This document shows positions 8,950-18,343 of a stretch of 64,000 nucleotides of DNA, piece by piece (within the stretch, counting starts at the first letter, position 1; each line of letters opens with the position of its first letter). Made by a program: the position numbers and the translations under genes. The DNA comes from Sulfurovum sp. UBA12169 (GTDB lineage Bacteria > Campylobacterota > Campylobacteria > Campylobacterales > Sulfurovaceae), in contig DLUH01000005.1 in the NCBI GenBank assembly GCA_002742845.1, positions 848,586 through 912,585 of the forward strand, written 5' to 3'. Below the pieces are notes generated by a model. The model worked only from the letters and a program-made list of their open reading frames with translations. It was not told the DNA's origin and made no database searches.

Positions 8950-10890
8950 TTAGTTCCCCATTCTGGTTTGTACGCAGCTGATGATGCCGCTAAATTCTTT
9001 TTCATGTCCAAAGCAACTGCTGCTATTGCAAATCATAAAATCATCATTTAAACTATTTTTAAACAGCGTAAAAGGGTAGGGAACGGTGTCCATTTTTTCA
9101 ATATGCGGTTTGAGCGTTTCTTCTTTGGCTTTAATGACAAGGTCGTCCTTGAGGTAGCGTATCACCGTATGGCTTAGTTTCGGCGTTGAGATAGGTTGAC
9201 GCATGACATCATAAGAGTTAAGTTCCAAAGTTTTAAAAACAAACTTTTTGTAAACGGTGTCAACCAGTGAAGAGAGACTAAGAAGTACGCAAAGCATTGT
9301 TGAAACTGATGAAGGATAGGAACTGTCATAAAGATCTGCATCGGTTTCAAATTCGCCGCGGGAAAATTTCCATTTTCCGTGTACATAATATTTTTCTATC
9401 GCACTGTTTGCCAGCTTGGCGGCAGTGATGAGGTATCTTTCGTCCAGAGTGCTTTTGTAAGCTTCTATCAGCGCTTCGCTCAAAAAGGCATAGTCTTCCA
9501 AAAAGGCATGTATTTTTGGTTTTTTATCTATAAGTGCAGAATGAAAGAGCTGGGAATGGATATACATAGTTTCAAGCAGTCTGTCTAGGGAGCCAGTAGC
9601 TGCTTCAAGATAGTGTTCGTTGATACGCGCGGCTTTAAAAAGTGCTTTGATCATCATGGCATTCCAAGAAACAATGATTTTTTTGTCTATGAAAGGATAG
9701 GTGCGCTTTTCTCTGCATTTTTTTAAAGCCCCAATCGCCTCATTATAGAAAGGGGTATCTAAATGTTGAGGATCTTCGATCCGGATGATATTTTTGCCTT
9801 CAAAATTGCCTGCTTTTGTGATATGCAAGGCAGCCGCAAGCGCGGCATGCTCTTTGCTTGGGATGTTTGCTTTTTTAAAAGATTTGAGTGCTTCTTCGTA
9901 GGTATAAACAAAATAGTTTCCCTCTTTCCCTTCTGTATCTGCATCGCTTGCGGAATAAAAAAGTCCATTTTGGTTCATTTTTTTAAGCATAAAATCTAAT
10001 GTTTCAAAAGCGATTGTTTTGTAAACAGTATTTTGAGTGATACAGTAGGCCTTCAGGTATACTTCGGCAAGCAAAGCATTGTCATAAGTCATTTTTTCAA
10101 AGTGGGGAACCAGCCATTGATTGTCTGTAGAGTAGCGGCAAAAACCACCTTCCACCCTATCGTACAAGCCTCCTTTTGCCATTGATAGAAGCGATACCGT
10201 TCCCATTGAGAGTGCTTCTTTGTCTTTAGTGAGACTATAAAGATCAAAAAGCAGGTCAAGGATTGAAGCTTGCGGAAATTTGGGCGCCTGGTTGAATCCT
10301 CCGTTTTGATAGTCAAAAAGTTGTTTAGCTTGGCTTAAAAAACGATTTATGATACTTTCATCAAGTGTTGTGGCTTGAATTTTGTCTATTTTTGGATTAA
10401 GAAAAGTCAAAATCTCTTCCGCTTTTTGGGTAAGGAGTTCTTTTTCGCTATGGTATTTTTGCACAATCGCCTCCAAAAGCGACTCGAAACTCATCATGCC
10501 GTAGCGTGGTTCGGGAGGGATGTAGGTTGCCGCATAAAAAGGCTTTAGCTCTTCGGTAAGAAAAATGGATGTAGGCCAGCCTCCCGGACGGGAATTTATA
10601 AGCTGATAAACTCCCTGAAAGTGTTTGTCAATATCAGGACGTTCTTCCCTGTCTACTTTGATGGAAATAAAATATTCATTAAGAATTTTTGCGGTTTGTT
10701 TATTTTCAAATGATTCGCGCTCCATCACATGACACCAGTGACACGAACTGTAGCCGATTGAAAGAAAAATAGGCTTATGTTCTTTTTTGGCTTTTTTAAA
10801 TGCTTCTTCGCCCCATGGATACCAATTCACCGGGTTTTGAGCATGTTGCTGGAGGTAAGGAGAGTGTTCATTTTTAAGATGATTTGCCAT
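8950..10890 (-). CDS. YyaL/SPATA20-family thioredoxin-domain protein (DUF255)
   Basis: This 646-residue cytosolic protein begins with the hallmark of the family, [21 protein letters not shown] thioredoxin-like domain follows with the redox motif CHWCHVM near residue 50, then a long helical region resembling an (alpha/alpha)6-barrel of the N-acylglucosamine epimerase/cellulase type, including the [11 protein letters not shown] and [14 protein letters not shown] motifs. The biochemical function is not established; a thiol-redox role is inferred from the CXXC. It is transcribed divergently from dsbD, across 112 bases holding several TATAAT boxes, so shared control of the two thiol-related genes is possible. 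The length is normal for the family. Confidence 0.88.
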   Translation of the reverse strand: MANHLKNEHSPYLQQHAQNPVNWYPWGEEAFKKAKKEHKPIFLSIGYSSCHWCHVMERESFENKQTAKILNEYFISIKVDREERPDIDKHFQGVYQLINSRPGGWPTSIFLTEELKPFYAATYIPPEPRYGMMSFESLLEAIVQKYHSEKELLTQKAEEILTFLNPKIDKIQATTLDESIINRFLSQAKQLFDYQNGGFNQAPKFPQASILDLLFDLYSLTKDKEALSMGTVSLLSMAKGGLYDRVEGGFCRYSTDNQWLVPHFEKMTYDNALLAEVYLKAYCITQNTVYKTIAFETLDFMLKKMNQNGLFYSASDADTEGKEGNYFVYTYEEALKSFKKANIPSKEHAALAAALHITKAGNFEGKNIIRIEDPQHLDTPFYNEAIGALKKCREKRTYPFIDKKIIVSWNAMMIKALFKAARINEHYLEAATGSLDRLLETMYIHSQLFHSALIDKKPKIHAFLEDYAFLSEALIEAYKSTLDERYLITAAKLANSAIEKYYVHGKWKFSRGEFETDADLYDSSYPSSVSTMLCVLLSLSSLVDTVYKKFVFKTLELNSYDVMRQPISTPKLSHTVIRYLKDDLVIKAKEETLKPHIEKMDTVPYPFTLFKNSLNDDFMICNSSSCFGHEKEFSGIISCVQTRMGN

Positions 10891-10920
10891 AAGTAACCTT
10901 TTTTATAATTCAATTTGTAC

Positions 10921-10971
10921 TATAATCTTATAGAGTAGTATGCGGCTTATATGCGATTATAATACTATAAT
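10921..10971 (+). promoter_or_regulatory. Cluster of three TATAAT boxes before dsbD
   Basis: Perfect TATAAT hexamers occur at 10921-10926, 10958-10963 and 10966-10971 in the AT-rich region between the divergent YyaL-type gene and dsbD. The latter two are 32-45 bases before the dsbD ATG. No clear -35 is seen, so the promoter in use cannot be picked by eye. Confidence 0.45.
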
Positions 10972-11002
10972 TGAATAAAAAATAAAGAAAAAAAGAGAAA
11001 AG

Positions 11003-12781
11003 ATGGGCAGTACGATAAAAAAAATGTTGTGGATGAGTGTTGTTTTGAGTACCTTTGTATTGGGAGGGTTTGGCGGCGCAATTCAAAAACAGGAATTTTT
11101 AAAACCTGAAGATGCTTTCAAGGTTAGCGCAGCCAAGCAAAACGATAAGATTGAAATAGACATTGCAATCGCCCAAAGTATTCATGTTTACAAAGAATCG
11201 TTGGAATTTATGATTGTATCTCCTATTGAAAAAAAGGTGGAAGCAGCCAAACCTCAAGCGATTGATTTTGAGGGAGAGGAAGTGTATGAAAAAACTATAC
11301 ATGTTTCTATCCCGGCAGAGCAAATCGAATCTCAAATCAAAGGAAATTATACGCTTGCAGTAAAATTTGAAGGATGTTCTGACCAAGGTATTTGTTATCA
11401 GCCCATAACGGAAACATTTGACTTTAAAGGAGAAGAGCTAAGCGTTTTTGATAAGATCTCCTCTTTGACAAAAGAAAGAAATACCGCAAAAATTGCTGAC
11501 GTATTAGGGGGTGAAAGTTCATGGTTTGTGATTGTGCTGTTTTTTATTTTCGGTCTGCTTTTGGCCCTTACGCCTTGTGTCTTCCCGATGATTCCAATTC
11601 TTTCTTCCATCATTGTTTCGCAGTCGGGTGATGAAAAGCCCAGTGTAGTCAAAGCATTTTTTATCTCGTTGGTGTATGTTGTTTCTATGGCGTTAACCTA
11701 TACCTTTGTGGGGGTAGTTGCAGGTCTCCTGGGGGCAGACATTCAAGCAGCAATGCAAAATCCTTGGGTTTTGACGCTGTTTGCCGGGCTTTTTGTTGCT
11801 TTGGCTCTTTCGCTTTTTGGTTATTATGAGATAGGTCTTCCCGCTTCTTGGCAGTCTAAAATCTCTAAAGCCAGTGATGATGCAGCCAAAAGCCAAGGAC
11901 TTTTGGGCACAGCCGTCATGGGATTGCTTTCCGCGCTTATCGTAGGCCCCTGTGTTGCACCTCCGCTTGGCGGAGCCGTGTTGTTTATTTCCCATACGGG
12001 AGATGCATGGCTTGGAGGATGGGCGCTTTTTGTGATGAGTATGGGTATGGGGATGCCGCTGCTTCTGGTAGGGATAGGTGCAGGCAAGTTTATGCCGCGT
12101 CCGGGAGGATGGATGATGCGCGTTTCACAAGTCTTCGGTGTGATGATGTTGGGGCTTGCCATTTTTATGTTAAGCCGTATTTTGCCCGACAGCGTTACGG
12201 TAGTGCTTTGGGCGCTGCTTTTTTTGGGGTCTGCACTCTACATGGGGGTCTTTGAGAGCAAAGAAGACGAGGGGGCGCTGAAACTTTTCAGACTTCTCGC
12301 TTTGGTCTTTTTGCTCTATGGAGCATCGTTGTTTGTAGGTGCGCTTAGCGGTGCAACCTCGATGCTTGATCCGTTTGAAAAATTTACTTCCGGTACGAAA
12401 GTGACAGGTGCTGCTCAAGAAACGGACAAGAGTACCCATTTGGGTTATTCCGTGGAGAGATTGATGCAGGAGGTTCAAGCTTCTGAAAAACCGGTGGTTG
12501 TGGATTTTGGAAAAGCTTCATGTTCTGCGTGCGATGAGCTTGAGCTTATCACTTTCCCAAATCCAATCGTGCAAGAACAGCTTAAAAAGTTTACGTTTAT
12601 TAAAATAGATTTGACCAAAAACACCGAAGAAGACAAAGCGCTGCTGAAAAAATTTGAACTTTTTGGGACTCCCAACATCATTTTCTTTGACAAAGACAAC
12701 AATTTTCTGCCGGAGAAAAGTTTGACGGGATTTATAAAACCTGAAGATTTTGCAAAACATTTGGAAGCGATAGCGCAATAA
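11003..12781 (+). CDS. dsbD: Protein-disulfide reductase DsbD
   Basis: DsbD carries electrons from cytosolic thioredoxin across the inner membrane to periplasmic thiol oxidoreductases and cytochrome c maturation. The 592-residue protein has all three domains. A signal segment is followed by a periplasmic alpha domain with the cysteine pair in FEGCSDQGICYQP near residues 122-131. A central membrane domain carries the paired cysteine motifs LTPCVFP and GPCVAPP. A C-terminal thioredoxin-like domain has CSAC near residue 512. The membrane domain has about eight hydrophobic segments. The neighbouring c-type cytochromes in this genome make a haem-maturation role plausible. Confidence 0.93.
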   Translation: MGSTIKKMLWMSVVLSTFVLGGFGGAIQKQEFLKPEDAFKVSAAKQNDKIEIDIAIAQSIHVYKESLEFMIVSPIEKKVEAAKPQAIDFEGEEVYEKTIHVSIPAEQIESQIKGNYTLAVKFEGCSDQGICYQPITETFDFKGEELSVFDKISSLTKERNTAKIADVLGGESSWFVIVLFFIFGLLLALTPCVFPMIPILSSIIVSQSGDEKPSVVKAFFISLVYVVSMALTYTFVGVVAGLLGADIQAAMQNPWVLTLFAGLFVALALSLFGYYEIGLPASWQSKISKASDDAAKSQGLLGTAVMGLLSALIVGPCVAPPLGGAVLFISHTGDAWLGGWALFVMSMGMGMPLLLVGIGAGKFMPRPGGWMMRVSQVFGVMMLGLAIFMLSRILPDSVTVVLWALLFLGSALYMGVFESKEDEGALKLFRLLALVFLLYGASLFVGALSGATSMLDPFEKFTSGTKVTGAAQETDKSTHLGYSVERLMQEVQASEKPVVVDFGKASCSACDELELITFPNPIVQEQLKKFTFIKIDLTKNTEEDKALLKKFELFGTPNIIFFDKDNNFLPEKSLTGFIKPEDFAKHLEAIAQ

Positions 12782-12793
12782 CGTAAAATTGGA

Positions 12794-12799
12794 TATAAT
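12794..12799 (+). promoter_or_regulatory. -10 box upstream of the CvfB-like gene
   Basis: A TATAAT in GATATAATC lies 13 bases after the dsbD stop and 54 bases before the ATG at 12854. There is no recognisable -35. Confidence 0.4.
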
Positions 12800-12853
12800 C
12801 ATTCATAGATTGTGTGTGCTTCGCAATACTTCAATACGACGGAAAAACCTATC

Positions 12854-13729
12854 ATGCCAAACAAACTTCAAAATACACATATTAAAATTGGTGAAGTCAA
12901 TACTCTCAAAGTAGAGCGGGATACTGACTTTGGTCTTTATCTTGTTGCTCAGGATTTTCACGAGGTGCTGCTGCCCAATATTTATGTGATGGAAGACGAG
13001 ATGCCCTTGGGCGCACTGATAGATGTATTTGTCTACACGGATTCTGAAGATCGTCCTGTGGCAACAACTAAAATGCCTTATGCAAAACGGGGTGAGTATG
13101 GGTATTTTACAGTGGTGGATTACAAATCATATGGAGCATTTGTCAATTGGGGTTTGCCAAAAGATCTCTTTGTCCCTCTTTCTCAGCAAAAAGAGTATTT
13201 TAATATCGGAAAAAAATATATCCTGCGTATTTGTCTGGATGAACAAACAGGGCGGCTTTATGGTACGCAGAAAATAGGCAAATATTTTAACCGCGATATG
13301 AAGGGGCTGCATCCAAACAAAGAGATGGAGATAGTTGTGATTGCTAAAACCCCTTTGGGATATAAAGTCGTTGCAGACAACCAGTATGAAGGAATGCTGT
13401 TTGATAATGAGATTTTTGAAGAGGTGAAAACAGGAGATCGCAAAAAAGCCTATATCAAAACGGTAAGGAAAGATTATAAACTAGATCTTTTATTGCAGCC
13501 TATGGGCAAAAAAGCTAAAGTGGAGGAGGCGCAGCATAAAGTGCTGCGATTGCTTAAGGAGCAGGGCGGCCGGCTGCCTTTTACTTATAAAAGCGATGCA
13601 GAGGAGATTCAAAAAGTATTTGGATTGAGTAAAAAAAACTTTAAACGCACGCTTACGACACTTATTGAAAATAAACAAATTATACTTCATGAAGATTGCA
13701 TAACATTTGATAGTGCATCTTTTGTCTGA
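12854..13729 (+). CDS. cvfB: CvfB-like S1 RNA-binding protein
   Basis: The 291-residue protein has the CvfB arrangement. N-terminal OB/S1-like modules include the conserved GEYGYFTVVDYKSYGAFVNWGLPKDLFVP, here cited as the GAFVNWGLPKDLFVP segment near residues 95-109, followed by a second S1-like region. A C-terminal winged-helix domain carries the FGLSKKNFKRTLTTLIENK-type pattern typical of this family. CvfB proteins bind RNA; the physiological targets in this phylum are unknown. I chose the ATG at 12854 because similarity begins there; the frame extends 14 codons upstream without a convincing start. The SD is weak. Confidence 0.8.
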   Translation: MPNKLQNTHIKIGEVNTLKVERDTDFGLYLVAQDFHEVLLPNIYVMEDEMPLGALIDVFVYTDSEDRPVATTKMPYAKRGEYGYFTVVDYKSYGAFVNWGLPKDLFVPLSQQKEYFNIGKKYILRICLDEQTGRLYGTQKIGKYFNRDMKGLHPNKEMEIVVIAKTPLGYKVVADNQYEGMLFDNEIFEEVKTGDRKKAYIKTVRKDYKLDLLLQPMGKKAKVEEAQHKVLRLLKEQGGRLPFTYKSDAEEIQKVFGLSKKNFKRTLTTLIENKQIILHEDCITFDSASFV

Positions 13730-13805
13730 CAATTTGACAATTTTTTCTTTTCTTCCTTATTTTCTTTGATAAAATATTTAATCAATACAAAATAGGGGAT
13801 TGCTT

Positions 13806-15350
13806 TTGCGATATTTTTATTTTTTTTTATTGCCATTGCTGCTGTATGCTAAGCCTTTTAAGATAGCAACCTATAATGTGGAAAACCTTTTTGATGCGTC
13901 TTTTCAGGGAAGCGAATACGAACAATATGTTCCCGGCAAACATAATTGGAATGAGCAGATGGTGGATACCAAGCTCAATCATACCGCAGAAGTTATCTGT
14001 GATTTGGATGCCGATATCCTGGGACTCCAAGAGATAGAAAACAGTAATATACTTAAACAGCTTCAAAAACGCCTTGAAGAGGTTGGGTGCGGCTATCAAT
14101 ATAGTGCCATTACGACAAAAACAAATACGTCGATCCAAGTCGCGTTGCTTTCGCGGTATCCTATACGGGCACATAAAGAACTGGTGGTAAGCCATGAGCC
14201 GAATATACGCAATCTATTGGAAGCGGACGTGGAAGTGCAAGAGCATTTTGTGAAACTTTTTGTCAATCATTGGAAATCAAAAAGCCGAGGCGGAAAAGAG
14301 AGCAAGCGTATCATCTATGCGAAAAAGTTAGAAAAGTATATTCTGTCTTTGCCTCCCGGTACAGATTATATTGTTATGGGGGACCTTAATAGTGATTATG
14401 ATGCGTACTTGACATTAAATCACAGGCTTGATGATACAAACGGGCAGACCGGCATCAATCATGTGCTGCGTACTGTCTGCGATGAGAAATTGCTGCAAAA
14501 AGATGAAATGTCAAAAGCGCAAAAAGGAAGTCATTATAATTTATGGCAGGAGCTTCCTTTCGTGCAAAGATGGAGCCATAAATTTTATGGCAATAAAAGT
14601 ACTTTGGATCACATAGTACTTCCTGCGGGTATGTTTGACAAAAAAGGCATTGACTATGTCAATCACTCTTTTAAAGTATTTAAGGCCCCTTATCTCTTTA
14701 CAAAGCAAGGATACATCAACCGCTGGCAATATGACCACGGCAAGCACAAGGGTAAAGGCTATTCTGATCATTTGCCTGTCTATGCCTTTTTTGACACAAG
14801 TCCTTATGCGGCAGATAAAAATTCTCAAAAGAATAAAACAATTGTCTCCAAACCGATAGAGTTTCTTTATAGTGTTGAATCCTTGAAAGAGGAAGTCTTG
14901 CTAGAAGATGTAGTGGTATTAATGAAGAGAGGGAACCATGCCCTGATCAAGCAAACTCCAAACGGGCGCGGCATCTATCTTTACGGTTGCGCAAAAGGAC
15001 TTACGGAGGGTCGCCGATATGATATTGTGGCTCAAAATATCGCTATGTATCATGGACTAAAAGAGATTACACATGCCTACAGGGTCAAAGAAAAAACCAA
15101 AACCAAAACCGCTTCTTATTTTAATCAAAATACAAAAGTACAAAATGAAGCGCTCAAAGAAATTATTGGGATCTACAAAGGCAAAAACTTTTATTTTAAC
15201 GGGCAAACGCTGCCTATTCACTTTAAAAATAAAAAAGATATTCCGCGCCAAGGAAGCAAACTAAAGTTACACTATGCGCATTTAGGATATTATAAACAAT
15301 TACAAGTGGTTGTATACAATAAAAAAGATTTTAGCATAGTGAGGGAATAA
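13806..15350 (+). CDS. Exported endonuclease/exonuclease/phosphatase-fold protein
   Basis: The 514-residue protein starts with a hydrophobic signal (RYFYFFLLPLLLYA) and continues into an EEP-fold domain. Landmarks are the opening IATYNVENLFD, the metal-binding Glu in ILGLQEIEN near residue 75, NHWKSKSRGG, the catalytic GDLNSDYD near residue 194, and the terminal YSDHLPVYA. A C-terminal region of about 170 residues resembles an OB-like appended domain of secreted nucleases. A periplasmic or extracellular nuclease or phosphodiesterase is likely; the substrate is not evident. The start is TTG: AGGGGA (13793-13798) is well spaced for the TTG at 13806, less so for the one at 13800. Its stop overlaps the hemJ ATG. 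Confidence 0.82.
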   Translation: MRYFYFFLLPLLLYAKPFKIATYNVENLFDASFQGSEYEQYVPGKHNWNEQMVDTKLNHTAEVICDLDADILGLQEIENSNILKQLQKRLEEVGCGYQYSAITTKTNTSIQVALLSRYPIRAHKELVVSHEPNIRNLLEADVEVQEHFVKLFVNHWKSKSRGGKESKRIIYAKKLEKYILSLPPGTDYIVMGDLNSDYDAYLTLNHRLDDTNGQTGINHVLRTVCDEKLLQKDEMSKAQKGSHYNLWQELPFVQRWSHKFYGNKSTLDHIVLPAGMFDKKGIDYVNHSFKVFKAPYLFTKQGYINRWQYDHGKHKGKGYSDHLPVYAFFDTSPYAADKNSQKNKTIVSKPIEFLYSVESLKEEVLLEDVVVLMKRGNHALIKQTPNGRGIYLYGCAKGLTEGRRYDIVAQNIAMYHGLKEITHAYRVKEKTKTKTASYFNQNTKVQNEALKEIIGIYKGKNFYFNGQTLPIHFKNKKDIPRQGSKLKLHYAHLGYYKQLQVVVYNKKDFSIVRE

Positions 15351-15784
15351 TGGAATTTTATACATGGATATTGGCATTTCATGTGATGAGTTTTGTGAGT
15401 TGGATGGCAATGTTGTTTTATCTCCCAAGGCTGTTTATCTATCACCGCGAAAATGCAGACAATAAATCCTTTACAGAGATTGTAGAAATACAAGAGTATA
15501 AACTTTTTAACTATATAGGCGTTCCTGCGATGTGGGCAACTCTGTTTTCAGGTTTGGCCATGATTTATTTAAATGCCGGTATTTTTTCAAGCGGCGGATG
15601 GATGCATGCGAAGTTGGTTTTGGCGGCATTCTTGATCGCTTATCATTTTTCGTTGGGAAATATTCGCAAAATCATGCTGGAAAATCCTCACTACAAAACA
15701 AGCAAATACTTAAGAGTCTACAATGAAGTTCCCACATTGCTGATGATTTTTATCGTGATTATGGTGGTTGTAAAGCCGTTTTAA
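15350..15784 (+). CDS. hemJ: Protoporphyrinogen IX oxidase HemJ
   Basis: HemJ oxidises protoporphyrinogen IX to protoporphyrin IX, the penultimate step of haem synthesis, at the inner membrane. The 144-residue protein has four hydrophobic helices. It carries the conserved His in FHVMSFVSWMAMLFYLPRLF near residue 11, the motif GWMHAKL with its conserved Lys near residue 87, and the terminal RVYNEVPTLLMIFIVIMVVVKPF pattern. The length is typical. The ATG overlaps the stop of the upstream nuclease-like gene (TAATG), so the pair is co-translated. Supply of haem fits the cytochromes elsewhere in the window. Confidence 0.92.
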   Translation: MEFYTWILAFHVMSFVSWMAMLFYLPRLFIYHRENADNKSFTEIVEIQEYKLFNYIGVPAMWATLFSGLAMIYLNAGIFSSGGWMHAKLVLAAFLIAYHFSLGNIRKIMLENPHYKTSKYLRVYNEVPTLLMIFIVIMVVVKPF

Positions 15785-15785
15785 A

Positions 15786-15815
15786 ATATCATAAAATAAA
15801 ATTATTTTATGATAT
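15786..15815. repeat. Perfect AT-rich 14-bp inverted repeat overlapping a -10 box
   Basis: Left arm 15786-15799 and right arm 15802-15815 are exact complements (ATATCATAAAATAA) around a 2-base loop. It begins right at the hemJ stop. Its right arm overlaps a TATAAT at 15813-15818 that lies 33 bases before the ATG of the DUF2231 gene. It could be an AT-rich terminator for hemJ, or an operator for the downstream gene. Confidence 0.6.
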
Positions 15816-15850
15816 AATATTTTATATAAAAGTTCTAAAAGGAGCAATAT

Positions 15851-16573
15851 ATGGAACTTCCGACTATTACATTGCCTGCTATACATCTCCCTTTTGATAT
15901 TCCCTTGTTGCTGCATCCGCCGGTAGATCATTTTGCTATCGCATTGCCCGGTGTTATTCTCTTGCTGGAGCTTTCAAATCTGGTACTTAAAAGAAGAGCC
16001 GTCAGTATAACTTCGTTCTTGTTTATAACTTTGATGGCCATAATGACCGGTGCGGCCTATTTCACCGGAGTGACCGATGGAAAAGAAGCTTTTGAGCTAT
16101 TAAGTGATGAGGGGCAGGAAGCACTCAGGGGACACAAAAACTTGGGCACCTATCTAATGTTGGCATCCTGGATTGTATGGTTGGCAAAATTGTTCTCCAT
16201 GATGCTAAGCAGGAGAGGAATACAGATAGCCTACATGGTTCTTCTTCTTTTGTTTGTTGCTCTTATTCTCAAGCAAGGCAAAGACGGAGGTGAGCTGGTG
16301 TATGTTCACGGAGCGAATGTAGCCAAGGTTCAAGAGCTTGATGATGAAATGTTTGATATAAGCGAAGAGCTTGATGATCTGAAAGCAGAGATGAAGAAGC
16401 TAAAGGAAATACAGCCGCCGGTCATTGAACCTGAGTTGGAGACTGAAGTTCCGGCTGCTTCGGCGCCTGACGCCAACCATACTGTTGAAGCAGAAGACAA
16501 AACAAAAGAAGTGCAGCAGAGCGAAGTTGATGCTCCGAGTGCGGAGACGTTGCCTCAAACAACAACGGATTGA
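15851..16573 (+). CDS. DUF2231-like membrane protein with acidic C-terminal tail
   Basis: This 240-residue protein opens with the LLHPPVDHFAIALPG motif of the DUF2231 family and has four hydrophobic segments within residues 1-150. Conserved His residues occur at the ends of the first and third segments (HPPVDHF, RGHKNLG), which may ligate haem. After the membrane part come a heptad-like coiled coil (about residues 160-185, rich in L, D, E) and a disordered acidic tail of Pro, Ala, Glu and Thr. No biochemical role is established. AAAAGGAG precedes the ATG. It follows hemJ but is separated by the perfect hairpin, so it may have its own promoter. Confidence 0.75.
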   Translation: MELPTITLPAIHLPFDIPLLLHPPVDHFAIALPGVILLLELSNLVLKRRAVSITSFLFITLMAIMTGAAYFTGVTDGKEAFELLSDEGQEALRGHKNLGTYLMLASWIVWLAKLFSMMLSRRGIQIAYMVLLLLFVALILKQGKDGGELVYVHGANVAKVQELDDEMFDISEELDDLKAEMKKLKEIQPPVIEPELETEVPAASAPDANHTVEAEDKTKEVQQSEVDAPSAETLPQTTTD

Positions 16574-16587
16574 ACGTATTTGAAGTT

Positions 16588-17310
16588 TCAATAAGTGATA
16601 CGGGCAAGATAAAGCCCTGAAGGCGACGCAAGTTTTGTAGTGTGTCGTATTTTACATGCAAGTTGCTGCTCTAAGGCTTCTATGGACATTGTGCCGCAAG
16701 CACAAGCCATTGCCGCCTCAATCATCATTCTTACCTGTGAGCGCAAAAATCCATTGGCCTGAAAATAGATAAAATGATAGCGGCCATGTTGTTTGTAAGC
16801 TGCATGGTAAATTTTCCTAACTGTGGTATGGGTGATTGTTCCTGTTTTATGAAAATAGTCAAAATCATGTTCGCCTTCAAAACATGCGAGCGCTTGGCAC
16901 AGCAGCGTTTTATCAAAAATGCCATAACAAGAGATATAGTTTTCTTCAAAGACAGAAAGTTCATCTGTTTTAAAAACATAACGATAAAGACGTTTTTTGG
17001 CACTGAAACGCGCATGAAATGCTTGAGATGTTTTGGTAATATGTTTAAAACGGATACCGCGCAGTTTTTTATTGAGTATGGACTTTAGTTTGTCTAAATC
17101 GTACCAGAATTCAGGCAGGTCAAAGTGTATAATTTGACCTGCAGCATGAACACCTGCATCCGTTCGTCCGCTTGCAACGATACGAGAGTCTATGCGTAAA
17201 GAATGCAGCGCTTTTTCTATCGCCGAAGCAATAGTCTGAGAGGTGCTGTTTTGTTTTTGAAAGCCATGGTAAGCGCTTCCGTCGTAGGCAATGACGGCTT
17301 TTACTCTCAT
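16588..17310 (-). CDS. truA: tRNA pseudouridine(38-40) synthase TruA
   Basis: TruA isomerises uridines 38-40 in the anticodon arm of tRNAs. The 240-residue product has normal length. It shows the N-terminal VIAYDGSAYHGFQ motif, the catalytic Asp in ASGRTDAGVHAAGQ near residue 52, the HARFSAKKRLYRY segment, and the FLRSQVRMM motif near residue 195. Its start lies 13 bases beyond the stop of the LptF/G permease gene, a pairing that I recall from other Campylobacterota. It converges on the DUF2231 gene with a 14-base gap. Confidence 0.96.
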   Translation of the reverse strand: MRVKAVIAYDGSAYHGFQKQNSTSQTIASAIEKALHSLRIDSRIVASGRTDAGVHAAGQIIHFDLPEFWYDLDKLKSILNKKLRGIRFKHITKTSQAFHARFSAKKRLYRYVFKTDELSVFEENYISCYGIFDKTLLCQALACFEGEHDFDYFHKTGTITHTTVRKIYHAAYKQHGRYHFIYFQANGFLRSQVRMMIEAAMACACGTMSIEALEQQLACKIRHTTKLASPSGLYLARITY

Positions 17311-17323
17311 AGGATTTCCTTTG

Positions 17324-18343
17324 TTAAAAATATTTAGCTACACGTTTGTTAAAGAGCCATTTTCCAAACAGCGCAATTATAAAAATCAGTAAAAGCACTA
17401 TGTAAAAATTTCCCCATTTGTCCAAAGATGACGCTATAAAATAAAAAAAGAGCGACACTGCAAAGATAATAAGAAAAGAATGATTGGCATCATATCGGGG
17501 GTTGATCATGGCAAAAGAAGCTATCGGATAGACACAAAGAAGGGGGATGAAACTCACAAAGATAAAAAATAGAATTTTGCCCATTAATTTTTGATTGACG
17601 GCTGCCTGTGCCCAATAGTTAAATATGTCTTGATAATGGAAATCTTTTTGTGCGGTTGTGTCGTAAACTTGAAGAAGTTTGTATTGGGCTTGCTGTAGTT
17701 TGGTGCCCGTGTAAGTATATCCGTATCCCTCATTGAGTAAAAGCGAAGTTTGATTGTGTTCTTTGTTGAGTTTGCCGCTATGCGAAGAGAAAAACTGTTC
17801 TTGGTCTTTGTTTGTGCGGTTATAGATGACGATCGTGTGAAAAACATCATCTTTGTTCTCTTTAACATAGACATAATAATCCCCAAACCTTTGACCCAAT
17901 TTACCCGGAACGATATTGAGTTTAGCCTCGGCTTGCTTGGCCGTCTTAAATGATTGATAATATTGCTTGCTGAGCGGCATCGCCAAAAAAGAAACAAAGA
18001 GAAGCAGCAGTGAAAAAAGCAATCCCAGAACAAAAAGACTTCTCAGTATTTTGTCTGCTTTGAGCCCAAGCGCATATAGCGCGATCAGCTCATTGTCCAA
18101 AGAGAGTCTCATGAGAACGTTTGTCAAAGCTGCCACAAAAGAAAGAGGCAGAGTATAGAAAATGATATCGGGCAATGTATAGCTGTACAGTTGAAACATT
18201 TCTGTAAAAGAGATTTGTATCTGAGCCGTAAGCGAAGCTATTTTTACAAGATACACCAGGGAGATGATAAGAAAAAAAGGAAGAAATACTGTCAAAAATG
18301 CTTTGGTGAAATTGGTTGAAATATACCCTTTGATATTAACCAT
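17324..18343 (-). CDS. LptF/LptG-family permease
   Basis: This 339-residue inner-membrane protein has the YjgP/YjgQ (LptF/G) plan. Three N-terminal membrane helices (the third near DIIFYTLPLSFVAALTNVL) lead to the conserved loop LSLDNELIALYALG that couples to the LptB ATPase. A periplasmic beta domain of about 150 residues follows, then three C-terminal helices. LptF/G move lipopolysaccharide from the inner membrane toward the LptCAD bridge. Only one such gene is in the window, and I cannot assign F or G. It overlaps the prepilin peptidase gene upstream by 8 bases and precedes truA. Confidence 0.9.
   Translation of the reverse strand: MVNIKGYISTNFTKAFLTVFLPFFLIISLVYLVKIASLTAQIQISFTEMFQLYSYTLPDIIFYTLPLSFVAALTNVLMRLSLDNELIALYALGLKADKILRSLFVLGLLFSLLLLFVSFLAMPLSKQYYQSFKTAKQAEAKLNIVPGKLGQRFGDYYVYVKENKDDVFHTIVIYNRTNKDQEQFFSSHSGKLNKEHNQTSLLLNEGYGYTYTGTKLQQAQYKLLQVYDTTAQKDFHYQDIFNYWAQAAVNQKLMGKILFFIFVSFIPLLCVYPIASFAMINPRYDANHSFLIIFAVSLFFYFIASSLDKWGNFYIVLLLIFIIALFGKWLFNKRVAKYF

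Noticed and set aside
8839..9051. 70-codon plus-strand frame at the end of the YyaL-type gene
   Set aside because: Half of it is antisense to the conserved C-terminus and the rest shows no recognisable features; the 199-base gap at 8751-8949 holds nothing else I can support.
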